Positions 1 through 7,368 of a stretch of 10,396 nucleotides of DNA are shown here, piece by piece. The notes under the pieces are model-generated. The model was not told the DNA's origin and made no database searches. It saw only the letters and a program-made list of their open reading frames with translations. A program made the position numbers and the translations under genes. This DNA comes from Lachnospiraceae bacterium UBA7109. GTDB taxonomy: Bacteria; Bacillota; Clostridia; Lachnospirales; Lachnospiraceae. The stretch covers positions 1-10,396 of the forward strand of contig DKYD01000103.1 in the NCBI GenBank assembly GCA_002492335.1, given 5' to 3'. Position 1 is the stretch's first letter, and each line of letters begins with the position of its first letter.

Positions 1-948
1 AACTAACTTATTATTAATTTCATTTTTTAAATATTCATCTTTTTGCATGATACATCCATGGATTAATTTATCGCTTGCTCCGGTTAGCTTTTTTATAATA
101 GAATCACTTATTCCTGCTTTTATTAGCTGACTTATCCCATATTTCACAATGCAGGTTATGCTTGTTGTGTTTAGTAATACATTTAAATAGTCGGGTATAC
201 CGGATGATGATGTGATATTACCCCATGATTTACCATAGAAATCTGTAAAAATCGTATTTTGTTCATTACAAATTTTTTTATTATCTATAAAATCTTTTAA
301 TTGTTTTAATTGTACTGACAGGTTTACGGGTAAACGAAGTGAGAACCCATTTATTGTAATAAAACCATATTTATTATCATAATGATTCCAATCTAATTTC
401 CTTAGTTCACGATATGTTATTCCATAGAGAAGCATTAGTTTTATTCCTAATGAGGCCATTGCTTTTCTAAAATTTGTTGGATCATTCCATTCTGGGTTAT
501 CAAGTTGTTGGTTTGTCCAATCTAAAATATATTCGACTTCCTCTTTAATAAGTGCTTTTTGTTCCGTTATTTCAGCCAATTGATCACATCTTTCAATATA
601 AGTGAACATTCTTTGTATGTAGCTATCTTTACGTAATCGATTAGATGCAATTGAATTGTATAGTTCTTTATTTATGTTAGTATAATTTCCAGCGAAATAG
701 AAATACTGACCAAGTGCTGAGGAGTAGCGCTTTGCCTTTGATTTACTTGAAAAATTACCTTTTTTTATGAAATATATAAGACTTTTCATCAAAAATTCTA
801 CATTTATTCCTCCAAAAAAAACCGCAAAAGTTTCATCATCTAAACTTCCATTCCACTGTGTTTCTAAATATCTGGTAAAATTATGGATATCTGAGCTGTA
901 ATCGGGATATTCCTTTAAAAAATCATTTTTTATAGTACTGTAAATCAT
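1..948 (-). CDS. Tyrosine-recombinase-like protein, catalytic residues degenerate (partial, runs off left edge)
   Basis: An uninterrupted frame runs from ATG at 948 to the window edge (316 codons, no stop seen). A GGAG (955-958) sits 6 bases before the ATG. The first ~130 residues look like the helical SAM-like core-binding domain of phage integrases. Residues ~165-215 match the start of the catalytic domain (LMLLYGITYRELRKLDW, then a beta hairpin ending in RLPVNL). Residues ~265-300 match the end of it (LIKAGISDSIIKKLTGAS). Spacing between boxes is close to XerD, yet at the six catalytic positions I read T178 (for Arg), F202 (Lys), C266 (His), K269 (Arg), A291 (His) and I300 (Tyr). If the alignment holds, the protein cannot recombine DNA and may only bind it. 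GC is low (two 60-base lines counted: 20 and 8 G+C), unlike the genes to the right, which suggests foreign origin. The C-terminus is not visible. An alternative is an unrelated helical protein with chance resemblance. Confidence 0.72.
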   Translation of the reverse strand, partial: MIYSTIKNDFLKEYPDYSSDIHNFTRYLETQWNGSLDDETFAVFFGGINVEFLMKSLIYFIKKGNFSSKSKAKRYSSALGQYFYFAGNYTNINKELYNSIASNRLRKDSYIQRMFTYIERCDQLAEITEQKALIKEEVEYILDWTNQQLDNPEWNDPTNFRKAMASLGIKLMLLYGITYRELRKLDWNHYDNKYGFITINGFSLRLPVNLSVQLKQLKDFIDNKKICNEQNTIFTDFYGKSWGNITSSSGIPDYLNVLLNTTSITCIVKYGISQLIKAGISDSIIKKLTGASDKLIHGCIMQKDEYLKNEINNKLV

Positions 949-971
949 TGTTTTCTCCAGTTTTTTATTTG

Positions 972-1000
972 ATGGTACTATAGCTCTTTCTTATTGTCAA
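972..1000 (-). promoter_or_regulatory. Sigma-A-type promoter of the integrase-like gene
   Basis: On the minus strand TTGACA (995-1000, consensus) is followed after 17 bases by TACCAT (972-977). Transcription would start near 965, giving a leader of under 20 bases that still includes the GGAG ribosome binding site. It indicates the AT-rich gene is transcribed on its own rather than from spmA. Confidence 0.6.
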
Positions 1001-1007
1001 CACATAT

Positions 1008-1100
1008 TTGATGAAATGATATGAACATTGATAATTTTTGTTGTTAATCATGCGATTTGCGTTGATGAAAATATAATTTTATTAAAAGTAAAGTTCATCA
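1008..1100. repeat. Short TGATGAA repeats between spmA and the integrase-like gene
   Basis: TTGATGAAA occurs at 1008-1016 and again at 1062-1070, and TTCATCA, the inverse of TGATGAA, lies at 1094-1100 over the spmA stop codon. The copies flank the region upstream of the promoter of the integrase-like gene. They are short and lie in AT-rich DNA, so chance is possible. Binding sites for a DNA-binding protein are one explanation. No other gene is visible in 949-1097. Confidence 0.25.
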
Positions 1101-1742
1101 TTCTCTTCGCTTCTTCCGATCCATTACCTTACAAAAAATAATCGCTGCCAGCGTACTCACTGCCGTTGCCACAATCCCCGGCCCTACGATCGCCGCTGGA
1201 TTCACACTTCCATATTGTGACCGGTAGGCGATTACATTGACCGGAATCAATTGTAGGGAAGAGATATTCAGTATCAGGAAGGTACACATCTCATTACTTG
1301 CGATCCCCTGTTTCCTCACCGGACCAGGCAAGCGCCCTTTTCTTCGGTCTTCTTCCAGCTTAGAGAGCTGCTCCATTGCCTTAAGTCCGGCCGGCGTCGC
1401 AGCCCATCCCAGCCCGAGAAAATTAGCAATAAAATTTGTTGTGATGTGTTCGCATGCTTCATGGTCATTTGGAATATCGGGGAACAGAAAATGAATTAAC
1501 GGCCGCATTTTTTTTGATGCGGCTTCGATTATCCCGGCCTTTCCTGCAATTTCCATGAGACCCATCCAGAAAGACATGACGCCCATCATGGTAATACATA
1601 AGGTGATGGCTTCTTTTGAGGAATCTATGGCTGCATCTGTGATGTCAGGTATGTGACCGGTAAATGATGCGAAGACGATGCCGACGAGGATCATGCCGGC
1701 CCATAAATAGTTAAGCATAGGATTGATTACCCGTAAAAACAT
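1098..1742 (-). CDS. spmA: Spore maturation protein A
   Basis: The product is a membrane protein of the nucleoside-recognition (Gate) family matching SpmA in order and spacing: an N-terminal membrane segment (NYLWAGMILVGIVFASF), a second segment around residues 45-70 (TLCITMMGVMSFWMGLMEIA), then the typical LFPDIP...DH and NFLGLGWAATPAGLKAM block, and a C-terminal membrane helix. In Bacillus subtilis SpmA acts with SpmB in dehydrating the spore core. At 214 residues it is somewhat longer than B. subtilis SpmA. The ATG at 1742 has no clear Shine-Dalgarno; the ATG at 1718 (residue 9, MLNYLWAGM) fits the family N-terminus better, so the first eight residues are uncertain. It is transcribed away from spmB rather than ahead of it, and no clear terminator follows the stop. 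Confidence 0.9.
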   Translation of the reverse strand: MFLRVINPMLNYLWAGMILVGIVFASFTGHIPDITDAAIDSSKEAITLCITMMGVMSFWMGLMEIAGKAGIIEAASKKMRPLIHFLFPDIPNDHEACEHITTNFIANFLGLGWAATPAGLKAMEQLSKLEEDRRKGRLPGPVRKQGIASNEMCTFLILNISSLQLIPVNVIAYRSQYGSVNPAAIVGPGIVATAVSTLAAIIFCKVMDRKKRRE

Positions 1743-1875
1743 TTTTTAAATTATATGGAAATATAACAAAAAGTATTCCGCGGCAATAAACATAACAGTT
1801 AAACGGGAATATGCGGTATGAGAGACAGAAAAAGTACATATATATGAAAGGAAATATACCGGGACGGGGCAGAAG

Positions 1876-2412
1876 ATGAAATTTTTATTATATGTAGCAG
1901 ATTTTATCATTCCTTTTGTAATATTTTTAATTGTATGTTACGGATGTATGATGAAAGTGGACGTCTATGACACGTTCATCAAAGGAGCAAAGAGTGGTTT
2001 TTTTACGGTCATACGAATTATGCCTACGCTTGTGGGACTTATGGTAGCAGTAGGAGTGCTGCGGGCTTCCGGATTTCTGGAGTTTCTTGCAGATATGATT
2101 GGAAAGTTTACACAGTATATAGGATTTCCAGGAGAGCTTGTTCCGCTTACTGTTGTGAAATTATTTTCTTCATCTGCGTCTACAGGTCTTTTGCTGGATA
2201 TATATAAAGAATATGGAACGGATACATATCTGGGGTTGATCGCGTCCATCAGTATGTCATGTACAGAGACTATTTTTTATACGATGAGTGTATATTTTAT
2301 GACTGCAAAGATTTCAAAGACGAGATATACATTATCAGGCGCACTTTTTGCTACTTTTGCAGGCCTTGTGGCCAGTGTGTTCCTTGCCGGGATTATGACG
2401 GGGGCTGTGTAA
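1876..2412 (+). CDS. spmB: Spore maturation protein B
   Basis: The 178-residue Gate-family membrane protein has the length expected of SpmB. It shows an N-terminal hydrophobic segment (FIIPFVIFLIVCYGCMMK), a family block YDTFIKGAKSGF, a second membrane region with MPTLVGLMVAVGVLRASG, the conserved SSSASTG segment near residue 100, and C-terminal helices (SMSCTETIFYTMSVYF and the last ~25 residues). With SpmA it is expected to act in the membranes around the forespore during core dehydration. The ATG at 1876 is the only usable start, since an in-frame TGA lies at 1819-1821 and no ATG, GTG or TTG intervenes. Its Shine-Dalgarno is poor (GGGGCAGAAG), with a better AAAGGAA too far upstream. The 133-base gap to divergent spmA must hold both promoters, but I could not fix either. 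No dacB is nearby. Confidence 0.92.
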   Translation: MKFLLYVADFIIPFVIFLIVCYGCMMKVDVYDTFIKGAKSGFFTVIRIMPTLVGLMVAVGVLRASGFLEFLADMIGKFTQYIGFPGELVPLTVVKLFSSSASTGLLLDIYKEYGTDTYLGLIASISMSCTETIFYTMSVYFMTAKISKTRYTLSGALFATFAGLVASVFLAGIMTGAV

Positions 2413-2413
2413 A

Positions 2414-2462
2414 AACAGCAGGAGGCATATCGTTATTTTGATATGCCTTCTGTTATTTTTTT
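2414..2462. terminator. Shared terminator between convergent spmB and the metallopeptidase
   Basis: GGCATATC (2424-2431) pairs perfectly with GATATGCC (2440-2447) around an 8-base loop. Outer bases AACAG (2414-2418) and CTGTT (2450-2454) extend the stem past a bulge. A T-rich run (2456-2462) follows on the plus strand, and TTTTT follows on the minus strand, so it can serve both directions. The stop codon of the minus-strand peptidase gene (2433-2435) lies in the loop. Confidence 0.8.
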
Positions 2463-4184
2463 GTTCAGAATGCTAAACGGCGCAGGTCCGGCATCCAGAA
2501 CGGTTTTATGAAATTTTTCCTGTGAAAAATCTTTTCCCCATATCTGAATGGCGTCTTTTTTTAATTGTAGAAATTCCACATAGCCAATGTAATATTTCAG
2601 ATAATTTGCGGGATCTGCAATAATAAGGTTGTAAATGTCTTCAATTGTATTCGTATCCGTGATTCCATATCCCCGAAAAAATGATATTGTATCAAGAAGA
2701 GTCCAGCCATCATAATGAATTCCCATATCAGCAAGTGCGTAAAGTCCGAGGATAATAGAAGCATTGCGCTGAAGTAGAGTAGCCTGTTCTTTGGAGACAG
2801 GTGCATAATAGTAGGAAATCATTTCCGTGTAGGTGGCCCATCCTTCGGTATAGCCCCCAAAGTTCATAAGATTACGTATCGGGTCAGGGTTGGTAGAAGC
2901 ATAGTAGACCGTCTGATATAGATGGCCGGGATAGCCTTCGTGGGCAAGCGTTGTAAAAAGTGAGAGATCATCAGGCATATGACCGCGGTTAATATAGATC
3001 ACGTTATTTGTGGAATTATCTATAGGCGGGATCATATAAAAAGCAGGACTTAAGTATTCTTCCATAGACTCCTGGACATATTTTATCTGTGTTTTGACTT
3101 TGGGAGGCGTCGGGAAAGAATCGGATAAGTGATCTTTCAGCTCATCTAAAATGGCAGCAGGCTCCGGGTTCTCCAGAAGAGTTCCGTTTGCATTAAAAAT
3201 ATCTGAAAAGGAAGATAAATCTTCTGATATCGGGGCAAGAATCTCCTGTATGGCAGCAGAATCCTCTGTCATTTGTGCAAGGGTAAGCGCCTGAAGTTCG
3301 GAAATGCTCCGGGAAGAACCCGTTTCTGTTTCTACAAGGATCTCATAGTATTTTCTGCCTTCGGGAAAATAACATAAGCCGTTATTGTTATTTCCTGTGC
3401 CGCAGAGCTTTTTCAGTTCATTTATAAGCTCCTGATATGCAGGATATACATAAGATTCTATCTGCTTTTTGTTTGCCTGTATGTAAGATGAAGCTTTATC
3501 AGAAGAAAGGTTTAACTCCTGCAGCCGCTCTTCAAAAGAAGAATACAGATAGTTCTTATCACCCATCTGAAGAAATGTTTCACATTCCTGAATAATGTTT
3601 TCGACATTGCTGTCAGACATGAAAAGCCCGGTTTTGGATTTTGCTTTCTCAAATTCTATAATAGAATGAAAATATTCGGGCGTCTGTGCAAGCAGCTCAA
3701 GATAGGTCTTACAATCCTTTTCCGTGTGAAACCGATATTCGGATAAAATAACCGGAAGCTGGGACTGGGTACCGGTTAAAGGAGCAAGGGGTTCTTCGTA
3801 TAATGTATACCGGGCTCTGTCACGGGAATGCTCGAAGCAGAATTCAAGGACGTCATAGGTCAGCCTGTTTTCTTCTGAGAGGCGGCTGCGTTTGTAGGAG
3901 TGCAGAATGGCAAGTGCATTTTCGGAAGCAGCGCATCTGGACAGTGCATCAGTGCTCAGTGCGCCATAAGAGACGGGAGTATCTGAGAGATTATAATCGG
4001 AAGGATTTTTTAGCGTATAGTGAAACGTAATGGTGTCGGAAGAGACTTCCTGACGAAAAAGGCTGTCGGTATAAGAAAGAAATCGCCGGTTTTCATTTTG
4101 ATTAAATATCCGGAAAATAAAAACTGCTAAAAGAAGTAAAAAAAGAAAACAAGCAGCTAAAAGAGCAGAACGTTTTTTTGACAT
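2433..4184 (-). CDS. DUF885-family putative zinc metallopeptidase, membrane-anchored
   Basis: The 583-residue protein starts with MSKKRS and one hydrophobic stretch (about residues 8-24), then a polar, helix-rich body, so it is likely a signal-anchored or secreted protein facing outward. The key motif is TLAHEGYPGH, with H415, E416 and H421 in the HExxxxH arrangement of the DUF885 family (known from that family, which resembles gluzincin-type peptidases). GYTEGWATYTE follows, with E447 26 residues after H421, a plausible third zinc ligand. Substrate is unknown; peptides or cell-surface proteins are likely. ATG at 4184 is preceded by AAGG about 7 bases upstream. A Cys occurs at residue 12, but the hydrophobic region lies after it, so this is not a normal lipobox. 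The gene is divergent from the lipoprotein gene and convergent with spmB. Confidence 0.85.
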   Translation of the reverse strand: MSKKRSALLAACFLFLLLLAVFIFRIFNQNENRRFLSYTDSLFRQEVSSDTITFHYTLKNPSDYNLSDTPVSYGALSTDALSRCAASENALAILHSYKRSRLSEENRLTYDVLEFCFEHSRDRARYTLYEEPLAPLTGTQSQLPVILSEYRFHTEKDCKTYLELLAQTPEYFHSIIEFEKAKSKTGLFMSDSNVENIIQECETFLQMGDKNYLYSSFEERLQELNLSSDKASSYIQANKKQIESYVYPAYQELINELKKLCGTGNNNNGLCYFPEGRKYYEILVETETGSSRSISELQALTLAQMTEDSAAIQEILAPISEDLSSFSDIFNANGTLLENPEPAAILDELKDHLSDSFPTPPKVKTQIKYVQESMEEYLSPAFYMIPPIDNSTNNVIYINRGHMPDDLSLFTTLAHEGYPGHLYQTVYYASTNPDPIRNLMNFGGYTEGWATYTEMISYYYAPVSKEQATLLQRNASIILGLYALADMGIHYDGWTLLDTISFFRGYGITDTNTIEDIYNLIIADPANYLKYYIGYVEFLQLKKDAIQIWGKDFSQEKFHKTVLDAGPAPFSILNKKITEGISK

Positions 4185-4236
4185 AATGATCCTTATATGA
4201 TTTTTCGGTTTTTATATACATATGCAGAAAATAACA

Positions 4237-4265
4237 TTGACATTCATAAGGCATACGTATTAAAC
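4237..4265 (+). promoter_or_regulatory. Promoter of the lipoprotein-hydratase unit
   Basis: A consensus TTGACA (4237-4242) is followed by two possible -10 boxes, TATTAA at 4258-4263 (15-base spacer) or TTAAAC at 4260-4265 (17-base spacer). It lies in the 117-base gap between the divergent peptidase and lipoprotein genes. Its position also argues that translation does not begin at the in-frame ATG at 4197, which is upstream of this promoter. Confidence 0.5.
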
Positions 4266-4301
4266 TTGAATAATGAAATTATATATGAAAAGAGGAGAAG
4301 A

Positions 4302-4934
4302 ATGAGAACTATGAAAAAGATGAGCAAATATTTAGCAGCAGCATTAGCAATTATGATGTGTCTGGGTCTTTCTGCCTGTGGAGTAAAGTTTGATGCGGCA
4401 GGATATACCAAAAGTGCGCTGGATGCGAATTATCAGGGAAAATATGAAGAGTATGCGGATTTCCGCGGCATCTCAGTAGATGAAGCGAAAAAGGAGATTG
4501 AAGATAATAAAGTGCAGCTTGCAAAGCAGCAGCTTGTGACTATGGGAATCACAGATGATGAAACGGTGAACACTTATCTGGAAAATACAAAGGGGATTGA
4601 GCAGCTTGCAAAATATGATGTAAAGGGATCAGAAAAGCAGAAAGATGGAAGCTATGTTATTAAAATAGAAGTTCAGCCATCTAATGTATATACAACATTA
4701 CAGGAAAATTCAGCGGCTGTGGCCCAGGAGATGGTTGCTGCGGGAAAGGACGTAACAGACAGCAGTGTGTTTATGGAGCTTCTGATAGAAAGTATCAACC
4801 GTTCTGTAGCGGCAAATGAATATGGAGAAGCGCAGACTATTGAAGTGAAAGTAACGAAAGGGTCTGATGATACCTACGGACTTGAACAGAGCGAGATAGA
4901 TAAAATTGAGGAAGCAATGTTTCCGCAGTCATAA
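4302..4934 (+). CDS. Small secreted lipoprotein, possibly DUF5105-like
   Basis: The product (210 residues from ATG 4302) begins with a lipoprotein signal peptide: basic MRTMKKMSK, a hydrophobic core, then the lipobox LSAC with C26 as the lipidated cysteine. The mature protein is acidic and lysine-rich with no membrane segment, so it should be tethered to the outer face of the membrane. The start of the mature part (AAGYTKSALDANYQGKYEEY) resembles lipoproteins common in Lachnospiraceae; I suspect the DUF5105 group, but this is from memory and weak. AGGAG at 4293-4297 lies close to ATG 4302; ATG 4311 is a second option. The frame is open back to an ATG at 4197, but that start precedes the promoter and would bury the signal peptide. 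The hydratase follows after 28 bases with no terminator between, so the two are probably co-transcribed. Confidence 0.8.
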   Translation: MRTMKKMSKYLAAALAIMMCLGLSACGVKFDAAGYTKSALDANYQGKYEEYADFRGISVDEAKKEIEDNKVQLAKQQLVTMGITDDETVNTYLENTKGIEQLAKYDVKGSEKQKDGSYVIKIEVQPSNVYTTLQENSAAVAQEMVAAGKDVTDSSVFMELLIESINRSVAANEYGEAQTIEVKVTKGSDDTYGLEQSEIDKIEEAMFPQS

Positions 4935-4962
4935 ATAAAAGAAATAAGAAGGAGAAAAGAAT

Positions 4963-7242
4963 ATGGTGAAGTTATATGAGACTGGCGCATATTTGTTGAA
5001 TGGAACAGAGATTGTTACAGATGAGGAAGAAGTGAAAGCAAAAACAGGACAGGATGTTACGCCGGAGGAAGCTGCGAAGCAGACGATGGCATATGGAATT
5101 TTGTCTGCACATAATACATCTGATAATATGGAACGTCTGCAGATTAAATTTGATAAGCTGACTTCTCATGATATTACATTTGTCGGAATTATCCAGACCG
5201 CACGTGCGTCAGGTCTTGAGAAATTTCCGATTCCATATGTTCTTACGAACTGTCACAATTCTCTTTGTGCAGTAGGAGGAACCATTAACGAGGATGACCA
5301 TATGTTTGGGCTTACCTGTGCGAAAAAATATGGCGGTGTATACGTACCGCCGCATCAGGCAGTCATTCACCAGTTTGCACGTGAGATGCTCGCGGGCGGC
5401 GGCAAGATGATTCTTGGTTCGGACAGCCATACCCGTTATGGTGCATTAGGAACTATGGCTATGGGCGAGGGCGGCCCGGAGCTTGTAAAGCAGCTTTTGA
5501 ATAAAACTTATGATATTAAGATGCCGGGAGTGGTTGGTATCTATCTGGATGGAGAGCCGATGAAAGGCGTAGGTCCGCAGGATGTGGCGCTTGCAATTAT
5601 CGGTGCAACCTTTGCCAATGGATATGTGAATAATAAAGTGATGGAATTTGTAGGACCGGGTGTAAGTAAACTGAGTGCAGATTTCCGTATCGGAATAGAT
5701 GTTATGACGACAGAGACAACCTGTCTGTCTTCTATCTGGACAACCGATGAAAAGATTAAAGAATTCTATGAGATTCATGGAAGAACAGAGGATTACAAGG
5801 AACTGAATCCGGGAGCAGTTACTTACTATGATGGCATGGTATATGTAAACTTAAGTGAGATCAAGCCGATGATTGCGATGCCGTTCCATCCGTCAAATGT
5901 ATATACGATTGATGAAGTAAATGCGAATCTTGAAGATGTTCTTCATGATGTAGAGAAGAAAGCGCTTGTAAGTCTTGACGGCGCTGTGGATTATTCTCTG
6001 CAGAATAAGATCCGCAATGGAAAATTATACGTAGATCAGGGATTGATCGCGGGTTGTGCAGGCGGCGGATTTGAAAATATCTGTGCGGCAGCAGACATTA
6101 TAAAGGGACATTACATTGGATCTGATGAATTTACCTTTAGCGTATACCCGGCAAGTACGCCGATCTATATGGAGCTTGTAAAGAATGGCGCTGTTGCAGA
6201 TCTGATGGCAGCAGGAACGATTGTAAAGACAGCGTTCTGCGGTCCGTGCTTCGGTGCGGGAGATACTCCGGCGAACAATGCATTTTCCATTCGTCATTCC
6301 ACACGTAACTTCCCGAACCGTGAAGGCTCTAAGTTACAGAGTGGACAGATTGCTTCCGTTGCTCTTATGGATGCCCGTTCTATTGCAGCAACTGCAGCGA
6401 ATAAGGGATATCTTACTCCGGCGACAGCAATGGATGTAGAATATACAGGAAAGAAATATCATTTTGACAGTAATATTTATGCAAACCGTGTGTTTGACAG
6501 CCACGGTGTCGCAGATCCTTCTGTGGAAATCCAGTTTGGACCAAACATCAAGGACTGGCCGGCAATGTCGCCGCTTCCGGAGAATCTGATTCTGAAGGTT
6601 GTATCAGAGATTCATGATCCGGTTACGACGACAGACGAGCTGATTCCATCCGGTGAGACGTCCTCTTACCGTTCTAATCCGCTTGGGCTTGCAGAATTTG
6701 CATTGTCAAGAAAGGATCCTGCTTACGTGGGCCGTGCAAAAGAAGTACAGGCTGCTCAGAAAGCAATCGAGGCAGGAGAATGTCCGCTCTCGGCGCTGGA
6801 GGAATTGAAGCCTGTTATGGAGAAGATCAAAGAAGCATATCCGGATGCGGGAGAAGGAAATATTGGCGTCGGAAGTACGATATTTGCAGTGAAGCCGGGA
6901 GACGGTTCAGCCAGAGAGCAGGCAGCATCCTGTCAGAAGGTTCTTGGCGGATGGGCAAATATCGCAAATGAATATGCGACAAAGAGATATCGCTCGAATC
7001 TGATCAACTGGGGAATGCTTCCATTTATTACAGAAGAAAATCATGAAGCATTGTCATTTAAGAACGGTGACTATATCTTCGTGCCGGATGTGAGAAAGGC
7101 AGTAGAAGAAAAAGCAGCAGAGATTAAGGCTTATGTAGTAGGGGATTCTCTGAAAGAGATTACACTGACGCTTGGAGATATGACGGATAATGAAAGAGAG
7201 ATTATTCTGAAAGGATGTCTGATTAATTATTACAGAGGATAA
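4963..7242 (+). CDS. Aconitase-superfamily hydratase (YbhJ-like)
   Basis: The 759-residue protein has the full aconitase fold and probably interconverts a hydroxy-tricarboxylate through a cis-enoate with a [4Fe-4S] cluster. Visible landmarks are DSHT at 154-157 in GSDSHTRYGALGTMAMGEGG, the cluster cysteines C365 (GLIAGCAGG) and C426/C429 (FCGPC), the substrate-binding arginine pair R448 and R453 (RNFPNR), and in the C-terminal swivel domain GSAREQ (S649, R651) then YRSNLINWGMLPF. The SAREQ box replaces the usual SSREH of true aconitases. This style fits the subfamily annotated simply as 'hydratase' in Firmicutes, related to Escherichia coli YbhJ, so citrate may not be the substrate. AAGGAG (4949-4954) sits 8 bases before the ATG. 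A terminator follows at 7263. No tricarboxylic-acid-cycle or leucine-synthesis gene is in the window. Confidence 0.88.
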   Translation: MVKLYETGAYLLNGTEIVTDEEEVKAKTGQDVTPEEAAKQTMAYGILSAHNTSDNMERLQIKFDKLTSHDITFVGIIQTARASGLEKFPIPYVLTNCHNSLCAVGGTINEDDHMFGLTCAKKYGGVYVPPHQAVIHQFAREMLAGGGKMILGSDSHTRYGALGTMAMGEGGPELVKQLLNKTYDIKMPGVVGIYLDGEPMKGVGPQDVALAIIGATFANGYVNNKVMEFVGPGVSKLSADFRIGIDVMTTETTCLSSIWTTDEKIKEFYEIHGRTEDYKELNPGAVTYYDGMVYVNLSEIKPMIAMPFHPSNVYTIDEVNANLEDVLHDVEKKALVSLDGAVDYSLQNKIRNGKLYVDQGLIAGCAGGGFENICAAADIIKGHYIGSDEFTFSVYPASTPIYMELVKNGAVADLMAAGTIVKTAFCGPCFGAGDTPANNAFSIRHSTRNFPNREGSKLQSGQIASVALMDARSIAATAANKGYLTPATAMDVEYTGKKYHFDSNIYANRVFDSHGVADPSVEIQFGPNIKDWPAMSPLPENLILKVVSEIHDPVTTTDELIPSGETSSYRSNPLGLAEFALSRKDPAYVGRAKEVQAAQKAIEAGECPLSALEELKPVMEKIKEAYPDAGEGNIGVGSTIFAVKPGDGSAREQAASCQKVLGGWANIANEYATKRYRSNLINWGMLPFITEENHEALSFKNGDYIFVPDVRKAVEEKAAEIKAYVVGDSLKEITLTLGDMTDNEREIILKGCLINYYRG

Positions 7243-7262
7243 TTAAGGGCAGTATTATAAAG

Positions 7263-7309
7263 GCGGGATAGACTTATCATTGAAATTGATAAATTTATCC
7301 CGCTTTTTT
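7263..7309 (+). terminator. Rho-independent terminator after the hydratase
   Basis: GCGGGATA (7263-7270) pairs perfectly with TATCCCGC (7296-7303), and an inner TTATCA/TGATAA pair extends the hairpin. TTTTTT (7304-7309) follows at once. It separates the hydratase unit from the sigma-factor unit. Confidence 0.92.
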
Positions 7310-7342
7310 GCAACAATTATTCCAAAAAAAGACTCTAATATA

Positions 7343-7368
7343 TGTAACAACTGATACGAAGCAGAGTA
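7343..7368 (+). promoter_or_regulatory. Candidate ECF-sigma promoter upstream of the sigma factor gene
   Basis: TGTAAC (7343-7348), similar to the -35 recognised by Bacillus ECF factors such as SigM and SigW (TGAAAC/TGTAAC), is followed after 16 bases by AGTA (7365-7368), near their CGTA-type -10. This would allow the sigma factor to drive its own operon. A short inverted repeat, GTATTC (7366-7371) and GAATAC (7380-7385), overlaps the -10 end. The assignment rests on resemblance only. Confidence 0.4.

Noticed and set aside
1..1100. Left end as a complete integrative element with attachment site
   Set aside because: Only one gene is visible, its catalytic residues look lost, and no tRNA or long direct repeat that could be an attachment site is present.
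1237..1494. Open frame on the plus strand inside spmA
   Set aside because: It overlaps a conserved gene antisense and shows no protein-like features.
1816..1844. Sporulation-sigma-like promoter before spmB (GTATG, then CATATATA)
   Set aside because: The -35 fits a SigG-like pattern, but the -10 matches only in CAT and the spacer is 16 bases, so I cannot support it.
4197..4301. In-frame upstream start that would add 35 residues to the lipoprotein
   Set aside because: It precedes the likely promoter at 4237-4265, has no ribosome binding site, and would bury the lipoprotein signal peptide behind a charged extension.
5446..5778. 110-codon open frame on the minus strand inside the hydratase gene
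   Set aside because: A shadow of a conserved coding region with no own ribosome binding site or domain.
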